Origin: Membranipora membranacea
Taxonomy: Eukaryota; Bryozoa; Gymnolaemata; Cheilostomatida; Membraniporidae
Assembly: GCA_914767715.1 (NCBI GenBank)
Contig: OU612065.1
Location: 36,704,001 to 36,768,000 of the forward strand
Direction of reading: 5' to 3'
DNA length: 64,000 bases
Made by a program: the position numbers and the translations under genes. Every line of letters starts with the position of its first letter. The stretch's first letter is position 1. Below the pieces are notes generated by a model. It was not told the origin of the DNA. It saw only the letters and a list, made by a program, of their open reading frames with translations, and ran no database searches. Shown piece by piece: positions 26,856 to 38,755 of this stretch.

Positions 26856-27797
26856 GTGTTTGGTATAACTCATGTGAAATTTGAGGTACCAGACCATGAG
26901 CGGTGCATAGAACTGGATGTTAAAACTGATTATGACATCAATGTGTATACAGATGGTTCACGAAATGATCTCGGCGTCGGATCAGGTGTAAACATTACTA
27001 GTAATAATAATCCTCCTTTTGTACGAGATATAGAAGAGTTTCAATGCCTTGGAAACACAGTAACAGTATTCCAAGCTGAAATTACTGCTGTCTCAAATGC
27101 TCTCACAGCTGTTCAATTCTTAGAAGGGCTGAATATTGCCATCTATATTGATAGCCAGGCTGCAATACATGCGCTTAAATCACATCTACACACTTCCAAA
27201 TTAGTCTTAGAATGCCGAAACAAGCTGAAATTACTTGGACATAGAAATAAGATCAAGGTCATTTGGGTACCAGGACACATTGGAATTTATGGAAATGAAC
27301 AAGCGGACTTACTTGCGAATGCTGGTTCTGCCCGTGACTTTTATGGTCCAGAACCAGCACTCCCTGTAACCCAATCAGTCATAAAGCAGGGAATCAAAGA
27401 GTGGGTGATGGATTCGAAAATAATTTATTGGAGAAATTGTAAACATGGTAATCATACAAAATCACTCATTAGTGAACTGAATCTAAGATTTGAAACTGGT
27501 CTCCTCTGCTTTGAACGCTCAGAGATCAGTAACCTCATATCAGTTGTAACTGGTCACGGGCCATTCAAGGTACACCTACAAAAACTCAAGCTAACAGATG
27601 AAATAGACTGTCCAAAATGTGGTCAAGACAAGGATACAGCCCTTCACTTTGTAACCTCATGCCAATTCTACAAACAGATGAGGCAGCGAACCTTTGGTCA
27701 ATCCGTCCTAAAGGGGGCAGCTAAGCCAACTTGCATCACAGTTTCAGATTTGCTCCGATTCATTCGTATTTCGGGGCGTTTTGAACAACGATGCTAG
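26856..27797 (+). mobile_element. 5'-truncated non-LTR retrotransposon: RNase H and CCHC C-terminus
   Basis: A 313-codon open frame, translated from the first usable codon, has an RNase H fold with the catalytic set Asp33 (YTDGS), Glu75 (FQAEI), Asp99 (YIDSQ) and Asp151 (NEQAD). The motifs WVPGHIGIYGNE and a CPKCG-x-H-x4-C cluster (Cys252, Cys255, His264, Cys269) follow, and it ends at a TAG. This is the usual C-terminal layout of LINE polyproteins that carry RNase H. No reverse transcriptase or endonuclease region lies upstream, so the copy is a dead 5' truncation, although this segment has no stop. A domesticated RNase H gene is possible but has no support. Confidence 0.88.
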
Positions 27798-28083
27798 ATT
27801 AAACTTTGTTTTATGGAAGGCTTGAGTTCTATGGGTCCCTGAGACCTGAACCCAGGTTGATTCTAGCTACCTCGATCAGCCCCTTCTCAAAGACAAGACA
27901 AGGCTATCGCTTTCAAACCGCTCAGTCATTGATGGAACTATACATATTCTGAGTGAGCAATTTGCAAAAGAATTTGACTAATGGTAAGACCAAGTCAGTG
28001 ATAATTTTGAGCGATGTGATAACTTGCTCAGTAATAAAGCATCGTTCATTCTAATTGAACGACACCCTGGCTGGGGGTTGGTT

Positions 28084-28214
28084 TGTTTGTAGACCACCAT
28101 GTTTGGTCCATTTGCCTGCATTCCGAGTCGCTCCCGATCCACTGCAGCGTGAACAGTGGAAGGGAGCAACAGGAAAGCAGGCAATTGGCCTAAACTTGTC
28201 CTAGTTTGTTTGTG
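28084..28214. mobile_element. Foldback (MITE-like) element, family B copy 2
   Basis: It shares TTTGCCTGCATTCC, GCTCCCGATCCACTG and the reverse-complement right half (GGGAGCAAC, GCAGGCAATTGG) with 12252-12387. The TTTGGTCC / GGCCTAAA arm pair is also shared. Divergence between the two copies is moderate. Confidence 0.75.
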
Positions 28215-28993
28215 AATAAAACTAAAAGAAGTAAACTCAGGCTGCTGTATGCTCAATCAATCATATATTCATATTATTGGTATGTATTTATACATGTATA
28301 TCTTACTTAGGTATGCATAAAGTGTAGACTTTAATATCAGTATATAATATCAGTAACATTCAATCAATGTCCAAATACTAAATCAAAAATTTAAACTGAA
28401 ACTCACACATCAAGACTTCTTAGTCAGTTAGTTACACCACCAAACCATACCAAAGGTTAGAAAAAAAAAGTTTCAAAAAACTCACGACACAACAAACAGC
28501 AATCAATCACACTCAATTAGGATGGTTTTAACTGCATCTTGTTTAATAGTTTCAATGTAGTACCCATTGACTGGGCAGAATTACTTACATTGCCACTTTA
28601 AGCAGCAAGCTGTCTCTAAAAGCTAGTTCAGCTGGTTTATCATTCAATCTAATTTGGCTTCATTTGTCTTTCTTCTCCAAATTTTTGTAGCCCAGTTTGA
28701 ATAAGTTTAACCTATGTCTATATGTTAATTCATATGCACACAGTCTATTCTTTTTTAATCGGACTACTCAAAAGTTCAGCTTTACCACTAGAATAGTTAT
28801 GTTTTTTCTCATAACACTTTTTTCTCAAAAATAATACACTTAGAAATATTGATAGAGAATTTAAATATTTTTAAACATTTTCACACATGTAATAATCTCC
28901 TTATCATAAACATATATTTTTTGTATCCACTTGTGTTGAGCTGTTCTTCTTCCATTTCCTCTAAGTAATAGGTCAAGGTCAACCGGTTTTGTG
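28215..28993. other. 5' flank of ARMC8
   Basis: AT-rich sequence upstream of the ARMC8 start. A good acceptor (pyrimidine run ending TAATAG at 28970) lies 24 bases before the ATG, so a 5' UTR exon further upstream is likely. No coding exon was recognised. Confidence 0.45.
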
Positions 28994-31900
28994 ATGAAGT
29001 TCTTAGAGGCTCCTCAACCAGTTATGGTAAGAGAGTGATACCAAGTAGATATCATGTAGTTGCATAATTTTAAATGTCATACAAGAAAACTCATAAACCC
29101 ATTCTTCAGTCAAGAGATATTGTTGTACCATATCAAAGAGTCTGGGCACCGAAATTAGGCCACTGATTCTTGATAGATTATTATATTATTATTATCATCT
29201 CCTCCTTTTAGAAAACAGTCAATTAGAAGAATCACTCATTTATTTGAGCTTTCAGGTGCATTCATCAATATTTATCTCTACTTACTAAAGATATTTGGTA
29301 TTTAAAGGCTTATTCTGTAAAGATTTTCAGCTCAGTATCTAGGTCACAATTGGGTCCATTTGACATGAGATAAACTAGCACCAACCCTGTCCTGTGAATG
29401 TATATATGCTATGGCCTCTAACCAAAGCCATGTGAGCAGCCCTCTATGCTATAACTGATAAACAGTGTTCATAAAATGTGACTCATGACCGAGCCTATAA
29501 TGAATTATTGTCCTGACTCCCCATTCAAAACTTGAACTGAACTTGAACTTGGATGATTACTATGGGGGAAATTCCCTCTGTTTATGTGTGGCCGATGCCG
29601 ATTTTTCTTTCGGTCCGAACAAAAACTGAGAATTTTCTTGTTGTAGGATGTTGACAACAGTGTCAACTTACCAGCTGTCCTGCTTGATGCCACAAATGCT
29701 GAAGATCTACTGATACAGATAGCGTAAGTCTTAGTCCTGCACTGCTACAGAGTGAACACAGTCCAAAGACTTTCAGAACCTCTTGATTTTTTTTAGCTAT
29801 ACACAATAAATGCTTGTAATCACTAGGCCTATGTAGCCTATACTTGACTGAACTATTGAAATATAATTATATCTTTAGACCTTTTGTCTTATTGCAGAAC
29901 TGTTAAGAATCGAGTCATAGGGAACAGGAGACAGAAGGTTAACTTGATTAATCAAGGCATCATAATCAGGCTTCTAAATATCCTAAACGACGAACAGCAG
30001 ACAGATGAGATCCGGATTGAGAGCGTTATCGTGTTAGGCAGTCTGGCTAAGAGTCAGGATGAGCATGTCATTTCTATTCTCTCTTCTGGGGCCATCGAAA
30101 CACTAATTAGAGGTAAGTGCGCTCGAACATCTACTTTCAAATAATATGTAGCATTATATTTAGAAAGTATAACTCAACATTGCCGAATCCCCCACCTCAT
30201 GAAATACTGTTATGTCATCCTGCAATTACCTGAGAGTATTGCCACAAAGAATGTTTTTTATGGACATTCTTGGCAACTTTCAAAATACAACAAAATTTAA
30301 AGCCCTACTCCTCAACCTTTTTTTGCTTTGACATTTTAACAGAGTTTCCAAGTTTTTATTGTTCATTACTAACCCTGTATATTTTTGCACATGCTGTAGG
30401 TTTAGGACATATGAACTCAAAGTATGTCGAGCTGTGTCTGTGCTGTCTTAGATCTCTCGTACAGTCTCCTGTGTGCCCGAGGGATTTCATCTACGCTGAT
30501 CCGTGTATCGTCTCCCATCTTCTCTCCTTAGTTGATATGTCCATAAACTCACAGGCCTGTGTGGCTACTATCCTAGCTGAATGTTGCCAGGTTAGTGACA
30601 CTTATCTGAAATATTAGCCTGTCTTGACGAGCTTTGTTTTGGGGGAAAAACTACCTACTCTGACCCACCGAACAAAGCTTGTCAAGACAGGCTACTTGAA
30701 CGTATGAAACAACTCTTTGCTTCCTTTGACCGATTACACATCTGTGTCAAACTAGGGATTATTTAAATATTGATAATTAATAATTTGCACAGTGAATATT
30801 TGTGAAAATATTAATTAAAAGTTTACCAGCTTTTATGGTTATTCACGCCTGCTAAATTATAGTTGTTTGTGTTGAGATATGGTTCAGGTTTCTAAGTCAT
30901 ACTTTTTGTTTGTAGAAAGAAGAGCAGCAGAATTATTTGCACAGTAAGAGAGCAGTTGAGATATTACTCCCAGCTCTCCATTCTAATCTAGTCAAGGTAA
31001 TTAATTAGCTGATGTGTCCTGCAAATTTGTCCCTCCGATCTATATAAATATATATGTCTCATTTGTTTGAGAACAAGTGGAAGAAAACCCTCTTGCTAAC
31101 AAATTTCTTAATTGCAACAATACAGATATCATCCTGAATCATGGGTATAGCGTTATAGTAACTTCTGCTTATATCTCATATTCAATACTCAAGCAGTGTT
31201 TCCGGAACTGGTAACATTTTAATCACACGTAATAAAAGTAATGAAATACAAAGAAAATAATGAGACATAATTGCCATGTATGGTAACAGTTCATGGAATT
31301 TTGGAGACCTGCCCGATATAGTCAGACTATGACACATCAAAATAATACTGTAATACTACTAATGTTTTCTGATATATTTGACAGCTGGAGCTGGCGGTTT
31401 TAAGGTTCTATACTTGTCTCTCCTATCAGAACAAAGTTGTCTCAACCCAGATGCTGGTGGCCTCTCACGACCAAGTTGAACTGCAGCAGACAATCATTAA
31501 ACATCTGGGTCGAGACAAACCACTGGCTATAAGGAACCTTGCTGCTAAGTGGTAAGTATCACTTTATTATTATATACTCTCGATAGCCTCTCCCAGTCCA
31601 AAATCGATACTAAAACAGAAGTTGCCTTACCTTGTTGAAGAGATGGAAAACCCCAATTACTTTGATAATTTTAACTGGGTTTATCAGATTCATAACATAT
31701 AACAGTTTTATTTACCACTGCCTCTCTCATGGTAAACAAATTCTAATTAGTTGATTGTTTCTCGCGCTCTGAAGCTCGAAACTACATCAGAGAAATATAT
31801 AAACATGCTGAAGGTTTATTATTCAGACTGAACAAACATGTAGTACACAAGTATTTCCTAATTTTGATCTGATTAATTCTTTCCAACTCCTTTAAATTTG

Positions 31901-34900
31901 CCGATTGGCATTGTACTCACAACATTGTACTCACAACATTGTACTCACAACATTGATATAGCTACCCAGAAAGTATCTATATGCTGTGTATTTCCCATTC
32001 TGAACTGAGCAGCTGTTTTATTTATGAATTTGTATTTTTCTAGTGTCACTAACATGTACAGAGCGGGAGCCCTACCTGCCACAGACCCTGTAATTACTAT
32101 GAAGGTATATTATAATCTGTACTGTAATGTTGTCATGTCGTTACCTATCAATATATAGTACACTCTTTGTAAATTTTTTTATAAATCCGAGAAATGTTGA
32201 CTTTGGTTTTGGATTGCCTTTCTATGTCAGTTCTACTTTGTGTCAATAGCATTTGTGAAGTTGGCATTGCTGTTTAGGTATTAGCTAACACAAATCTTTG
32301 GCATAGACTACTGATTGAATTGTATTGGGGGAGATTAGTTGTATAGAAGAATAGCTACAGGAGTTTATCTCAATCCTTAGGTGATGATTATTCTACGCTT
32401 TATCCTCAACAATAGCACCATACTCTAATGATTTTAGGTTCTACCGACACTTGTAACAATGTGTAAGCCTGATCGATCTATGCCTGAGCGTATCGAAGGT
32501 GCCGAGCTCATAGCATATCTAACAGAGGTGGATGTAGACCTTCAGAAGAAAGCCAGTATTACAGATCATTGTATCCCTGTGATAGCCGGATACTTTAGAA
32601 TTACTGAGCTGTCTTCTCCTAATAAAAGCAAGGTATTGTGGTAAACATAGCTTGAGCTCTCAAACATTGGGCTAGTTTAAGCACTCACACTCCACTCGAG
32701 TTGCTAACTCTGGCATTCCATTATCCAGCAAATTCGAATCACAATCAATTGTTTGGTGGTTGAATGGGAATCCCACTGTGATAAGCCTAGTCCAATTTCT
32801 CCAACATTAAGTCGCAGGACAGGAGTGTGTGCCTATCAATCAACCCAGCAAACAACCTTTTGAGAACATCAACAAACAAGCATATTAGAATTCAAATTCA
32901 GATTTTATCTCAGACCTAGTTTATGAAAATGGATTCTTTTTTCACTTGGTTTAAACTAATTTTTGTTGTCATTTTAGCAAGACGAGCAGGAGAGGTTACA
33001 GCAGGCGGGATTAAAAGCTTTTGCTTCATTAGCTGCTAATGATGAAGATATCAGAACGAGGGTAAGTTTCTCAATTGTGGGAGACAACTTATTGTAGACT
33101 TTTGTATCCTTAATGTCCGTCGGTAATTTGTTATTTAGGAAAATGGAAAACACTTTTTCACTGCACGGTAATTGCATGTCAGAAGACTTGTTCTTTAAAG
33201 GTTCACCACATCTTGGCTAATGTAGCTTGAAGTTGAGGAGTATAGTGTTAGTATGGGTAAAATTATGGCTGTTATTCTATTTCACTCCCTGACACTCGCC
33301 TTCACATATATAGATAATAGAGACAGAGAATATAATGACACAGATAGCGCGAGGTTTGGGTAGTGACAGTACTGGATTACAGTTAGCTGCTGCCCGATGT
33401 CTACACAGTGTATCCAGATCTGTACAACAGCTCAGAACAAGCTTCCAGGATCATCAAGTCTGGAAACCGCTGATGAGTGTGAGTAATCATATTAATAATA
33501 AATAATATATTTATTTAGTCACTATACGGTGTTATCATGTATGTTTTGTGTTGAAGGAGTTGTCTTCCTATTGGGAGTGGTCAGATAACTCTATTCAATT
33601 GAATTGACATTGTTTTCTGTCATTTGACAACAACTAGAGCTATGACACATGAAAAATGTGGGAAAATGAGAGGTGGCCCTATTAATGAGAAATCAGCCAC
33701 TGCAACCTATAGGCCTAGAGGTGGTGTAAAAATATACAAACACTACAAACCCCTAGATTAGCTGTACATAGTCTTACATCCAAAATCTTTCTTCAGACTT
33801 GTTTTGCGTGAATCGACGCTGCTAACAATAATTTTCACTGAATGCTTCCTTGTCTGACAATCCAAGAATAACATGGGCATACGTATAAATATAATATAAA
33901 TATAATAATACGTATATATACAATATAAACTTCTCAAAAACTATTGTAGATTTTAAGACGAGGAAAATGTGATGAGCTTATGAATGTGGCCTCCTCGACG
34001 TTGTGTAATCTCTTATTAGTTTTCTCCCCCTGTAAAGAGGTGAGGACATCCTGGGTTCTTGACTATAGTATTAGTATAAATAATATTTTAAACATCCTCA
34101 GAACTTTTTAAGTGAAATTTTCGACTCTACGCTTCAACTAGAACAATCGATTCTGCAATCTTTAAGTTGACTTATTTAATTTGACTGCATACAGAACATT
34201 TCTGTATCCAACAAGTTCGATAGAACAAGGAAAAATATCACAGTATTCATACATATTTGTTTGTATTTACATGTGTGTTTGTTCTTGCTTCGTCTTTAGC
34301 CAATGCTGGAACTAGGTGCTATTGAATTGTTGGTGTCCTTAACATTCAGTGGGAAAATACCTCTACGTCTCAACGCAGTATGGGCACTGATGGTAAGTAA
34401 CATTAGATAAAAATATGCTGATCATGAACAGTGGGAGGCACAGTTGTGAATTTAAGGGATCATCGCATTCTGAAGGCTAAATTACATGACTTGGTTATTG
34501 GAATCGGGCAGAAGAGTTTTATGTTGCCCGAAAACTCAAACTCTACACAAACAGAATAAATAATTATTTTGACACAAACAGAATAAATAATTATTTTGAC
34601 CCTTTTTTTTAATGTTTTTTGAGGTCAACTCATCATCATATTCTCACATTACAGAACATGGCTTTCCAGGCCGACCAGAAGGTGAAGTCTGAAATATTAA
34701 CTAAGCTCGGTACAGATCAGCTTTTCTGTCTCCTCAGAGATGCTTTTATCGATATCGTGATGAAGACCCTGGGTCTGCTACGGAATCTTCTCGCTCACAA
34801 ACCACACATAGATCATATCATGCTGCAGAGCGGTGAGCAGGTAAATTATGACACATAGCTCACCTTCATAGAAGAGTGAAGTATTCACAGGAGCAAGGGT

Positions 34901-36787
34901 TCACCTATTGGCACTGCTTTAAAATTGTGAAATCTGTGGCTAGCTAACCTTTATTTTATAATTACTTAGCTTGATATAAACTCCAAGCTAAGCTTGGTAA
35001 AATTGGTGATAGCTAACATTAATTGGTGATAGCTAACATTAATTGGTGATAGCTAACATTAATTCCCGAAAAAAAATCTAAACTAAACTCTAGCTAAGAT
35101 TCACATCTCTAGGCTCTTTTATTTGTAAAGATAACACCTGCAGCCGACTCAACTTAATTCCTAAACTAATCTAACAACGCTAACACTATGTAGTGAATGA
35201 GTGGGTGTGTTAGTGGTGTGGTGGGTGGGCTGGACCTGATCTTTCTCGAGAAGACTAGATGAAGATTTGATTATATAATTTAAAAAGTTTGCATAAATAA
35301 TAAGAGATATTCTATCTTGGTTGAAATTTCAACCAAGATAGAGTATCTCTTATTATTCGTGCAAACTTTTCAAATGGAGAGGTAAGCACCCACGGGTGTA
35401 TACCTCTCCATTTGAAAAGTTTGCATAAATAATAAGAGATACTCTATCTTGGTTGAAATTTTGATGGGAGCTGTGGCAGAGGAATGTTATTTTCAATAAC
35501 CCACCTCTCTAGAGATAATAGTGATATGGCCTTGTGATATGGCCTTGTGATATGGCCTTGTGATATGGCCTTGTGATATGGCCTTGTGATATGGCCTTGT
35601 GATATGGCCTTGCAATCAGGCAAAGGAAATAATAACTCTAGTATGATATCATCACAATTTATTATTTCAGGTGATTCAAGCTGTGGTTATGATATTAGAA
35701 AGTGATCACACATCAGATATAAAAGAGCAAACCCTTTGCATTCTGGGTAATGTAGCTGACGGAGATGCCTCAAAAGAATATATAATGAACAATGATGACA
35801 TCCTCAAGAAAATACTAGACTATATGGTGAGTCGAGAGCAAGCTCAGGGTTATAAGGTGTAACCGTAGACTTAATATTCATATACATTCATCCATATATA
35901 TAATATATATATATATATATACATGGTGAGGTAGTGTATTAAATCTATGGATGTGACGGAATACTTGGGACTTGAACAAATGCTGTCAAAAATCGATTTG
36001 CATTGGATACTGATTTCTTTACAATGACTGTCCAAAGGTTATAAGCAGAAATCAGTTACGATTCGTATATTTAATTCTCAAGAAAGATTTTACATATCAC
36101 TATATCGTTTTGAGGTCCAATGATGATAACACTTTCAGCCTAAGCTTGTCTGCCAGTACCAGATGAGACTCCAATATCATAAAGTTTGATTCAAATACTA
36201 CCGTTCATCTTGACTTTTTTACTACCGCTATGTATATATAATATTCACCTCAGCACATCTCCATACATTAAGAAAGAATATTAATAGTGTTTTCACATAT
36301 GTCAATCTGTCTTGTTGTAGCAACACTCTAACCCCAAGCTGCAGGTGGCAGCAACCTTCTGTGTGTGTAACCTTGTGTGGAAAGAAGAGAATGGCTCAGA
36401 AGAGAGGCAGCAGAAAATGAGATCTATGGGAGCTCATAAAATACTACAACAGCTTCTCAATACTAACGATAAAAGTTTATTTGAAAAGTTAGTAACTCTC
36501 TCTGCGGCAAAGTCAAAAACAAGTTCATTAGGATTTTTAAATATTGATGTTTGATTTCCTGTTTGTTGGTTGTTTTTGATAATGGCCACTCAGTTTAGTG
36601 TTATAACCGAGAGGGAATCACTTCTGAGTTGACAAACACACAATTCTGAGAGCAAATCGGGCCCATATATCTAAAAAAAATTATTTTTAACTGCCGTACT
36701 ATTCATACAAGAGGTTGTTAGCTCATGTTCACGCCGTGGTATTATTATTTATACAGAGTTCAGTCGACGCTTCAGCAGTTTTCCTGA
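28994..36787 (+). CDS. ARMC8: ARMC8, armadillo-repeat subunit of the CTLH/GID E3 ligase
   Basis: Exons: 28994-29026, 29647-29723, 29898-30112, 30400-30590, 30916-30996, 31385-31551, 32044-32104, 32438-32632, 32978-33061, 33314-33478, 33950-34039, 34300-34392, 34655-34840, 35671-35826, 36321-36487, 36757-36787. Total 1,992 nt, 663 codons; human ARMC8 is of similar length. Helical ARM repeats span nearly the whole protein. Family-specific runs include [11 protein letters not shown]-like N-terminal sequence, [35 protein letters not shown] and [14 protein letters not shown]. The last exon gives TLQQFS, matching the human LQQYLA end. In the family it acts as a substrate-recruiting scaffold in the CTLH complex (yeast Gid5). 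The first exon, 11 codons, is the least certain. Confidence 0.96.
30615..30694. mobile_element. 80-bp foldback element in ARMC8 intron 4
   Basis: 24-bp arms, TAGCCTGTCTTGAC then GAGCTTTGTT on the left, are mirrored by AACAAAGCTTGTCAAGAC then AGGCTA on the right with one mismatch. It starts 24 bp after the splice donor at 30591. Confidence 0.85.
31909..31955. repeat. 14-bp tandem repeat in an ARMC8 intron
   Basis: Just over three copies of CATTGTACTCACAA. Confidence 0.9.
35001..35064. repeat. 20-bp tandem repeat in an ARMC8 intron
   Basis: Three identical copies of ATTGGTGATAGCTAACATTA. The surrounding intron repeats the shorter AGCTAA word several times. Confidence 0.9.
35282..35462. repeat. 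Compound inverted repeat (A, A', B, B', A) in ARMC8 intron 13
   Basis: Unit A (about 47 bp, with GTTTGCATAAATAATAAGAG and TCTATCTTGGTTGAAATT) is followed at once by its reverse complement. Next comes a second hairpin, CAAATGGAGAGGTA ... TACCTCTCCATTTG, and then unit A again in the first orientation. The copies differ by only a few bases. This looks like a nested or partly duplicated foldback element. Confidence 0.88.
35521..35612. repeat. 13-bp tandem repeat in ARMC8 intron 13
   Basis: Seven near-perfect copies of GTGATATGGCCTT, ending 58 bp before the acceptor of the exon at 35671-35826. Confidence 0.95.
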
Positions 36788-38135
36788 CTAGACAGCAGAC
36801 AGAGTCAGGCCTGGCATAGAAGTCTGGGTAGGATTTGCTGTATAACTGACAATCAACCCTGATTATCTCCCCTACAGTAACTCAAGGTCAGCTCAACTTG
36901 CTGGTTTGTGGTTTATGCCCAGTGTGTATGAAGCACTGCTACAGTATTAGCTGATCACTTCTACAAAGCTAGTTTGATGTAACTCAGTGGATTTATGGTG
37001 GTTTTTCGCTACTTTTCAAAGAAGCTCAATGAAGTATTTTTCTCTTTTAATTGTCAAAGTCCACCTTTTCTGTGACATGTATTCACCAGCAGCTCCATAT
37101 AAATGAAATTCTTGATAAACTGACTATCAAAACATTATCTGACTCGGCTGTGCATCATATACTGTTATGTCGGCTGTTTTATTTTACTATGCAGATGAGG
37201 TTACAAACAGTTGGTGAAACTACATGGTTTGTAGCTTCTTATTCTGGCCTTCTTGACAGGATATGGTTTTTCAATTAAAAAAAACTTTTTATTGAGGTTT
37301 GAGATTCTACTTTGCGAAGTTAGAAATTCTCTTGGGGGCAAATGATCAGAATTCAGTTGACCATACTGCTATGCTTGTTAATTTTTCAGCTCATTTTTTC
37401 TGTTGTCCTTTTTTTGTCTTTTTTTTTACCTCTTTTTTCTTGGTATATTATCTGCATGTAAAAGTAATCAACCCCCATCATATCGGGACGACAAGCCATC
37501 GATGTGCCTGAGAGGCCTCAGTAAGCTATGAAAACTCAAATCTGATTATTGAGGCAAGCAACTCACGACAATGGCCAAAACCAGGAGTGATCTTTCTAAG
37601 CACCTGAGGAACTGAGTTGAAATTTTGATTTTATTATCTCAATTTACTATCTCACCTCAACTCTAAAAGTGCCAGGAAAAACTCGTTATTGCAATCTCCC
37701 TGAATTCTATATCAGTGTCTCAATTAACTGTTACGCTATTAAGCTTCTAAGTTGAAGGATTTAAGATCCACGGACTCATTTTCAACGTTCCATAATGCGA
37801 ATGCACTGCACCTACATACGCCCTGTGTGATAATATGATGCTCTTATTTACATGTAAACTTCTGCTAATAACTTATTTTGTTTCTCTGTTGATGAGTATA
37901 TTTTTATATTTCAGCTTTTATAAAAACAAAATAAAATGTTTACTGCTCTAACTCAAATTCACTTGTGCTATATTGTCAGAGTCCTGGGAAAGGATGGGGC
38001 GTAGCATTCGATCTATTGCCGCTACTATGTATTCACGCCTGACATATTCTTTTTGAGAGTTGAGATTTTCTTAGAGGTAGGATTCTTACGCTTTGGGGTC
38101 ACACAAGTATTTGTTAGAATATCAAGCTGCCTTGC
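36788..38135. other. Tail-to-tail region between ARMC8 and the speriolin gene
   Basis: AT-rich 3' UTR and intergenic sequence, 1.35 kb. The small plus-strand open frames at 37051-37278 and 37299-37511 have no family similarity and are taken as chance. Confidence 0.6.
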
Positions 38136-38755
38136 TCACCATATAAACAATGGCATACCGTCATCTGCGGCCATAACAGCTAAGCACTGTAGCAAAATAA
38201 GAATGTCCTGCCTCTCTTGCTGGGGAGCCACCTGGTCGACGATATCCCTCATCAAACCTTCATCGGCCACCTTAATGTTAATCTGTCGAGATTCTGCTTT
38301 ACCCTGCTTCATGACTCCGTGCTTATTAACCAACATGCTGGCAAAGTTACCATGATGGGGCACAACGTAACCCAGAGAGTGTAAAGTTCTCATCAGAAAC
38401 GTGTATCTATCTAGCATTACTTCTTTGATCTCACCAGTTTCCCTCTCTATGATTCGCTGCTGCAGATTTACCACATTGTAGCCATAGAAGCTCTTATAAC
38501 GACATTCTCTATTGAATTTACCATTGAGGACGAAGCTGAGAATACGCTTGTCAAGTTGGAACGCGATTTCACCGAGCACTCTAGCATGATTACTCTCAAG
38601 TAAGCTCAACTTGTCCAAATCTGATCCCTCGCCTATTGCCTGTGATATTGGCGTATTTTTGTCAGCTTTTGACGGAGATTCAGTTTTGAATGTTGACTGT
38701 TTCGGCGTATAAGAAGTCACCAGATGTTTTGGTTTGTCTGGTGGCTTTTGTCTGC
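38136..38755 (-). CDS. SPATC1: Speriolin C-terminal domain exon
   Basis: This 620-nt terminal exon holds the whole conserved speriolin C-terminal domain and ends in TGA right after the invariant-looking LFIW. A TTTTAG acceptor at 38756-38761 sets its start. The in-frame ATG further upstream (38810) lies in the intron. Confidence 0.93.

Noticed and set aside
36345-36554. ARMC8 ending by read-through at 36552-36554
   Set aside because: Splicing to 36757 restores the family's conserved LQQ-type C-terminus with matched phase and a total length divisible by three.
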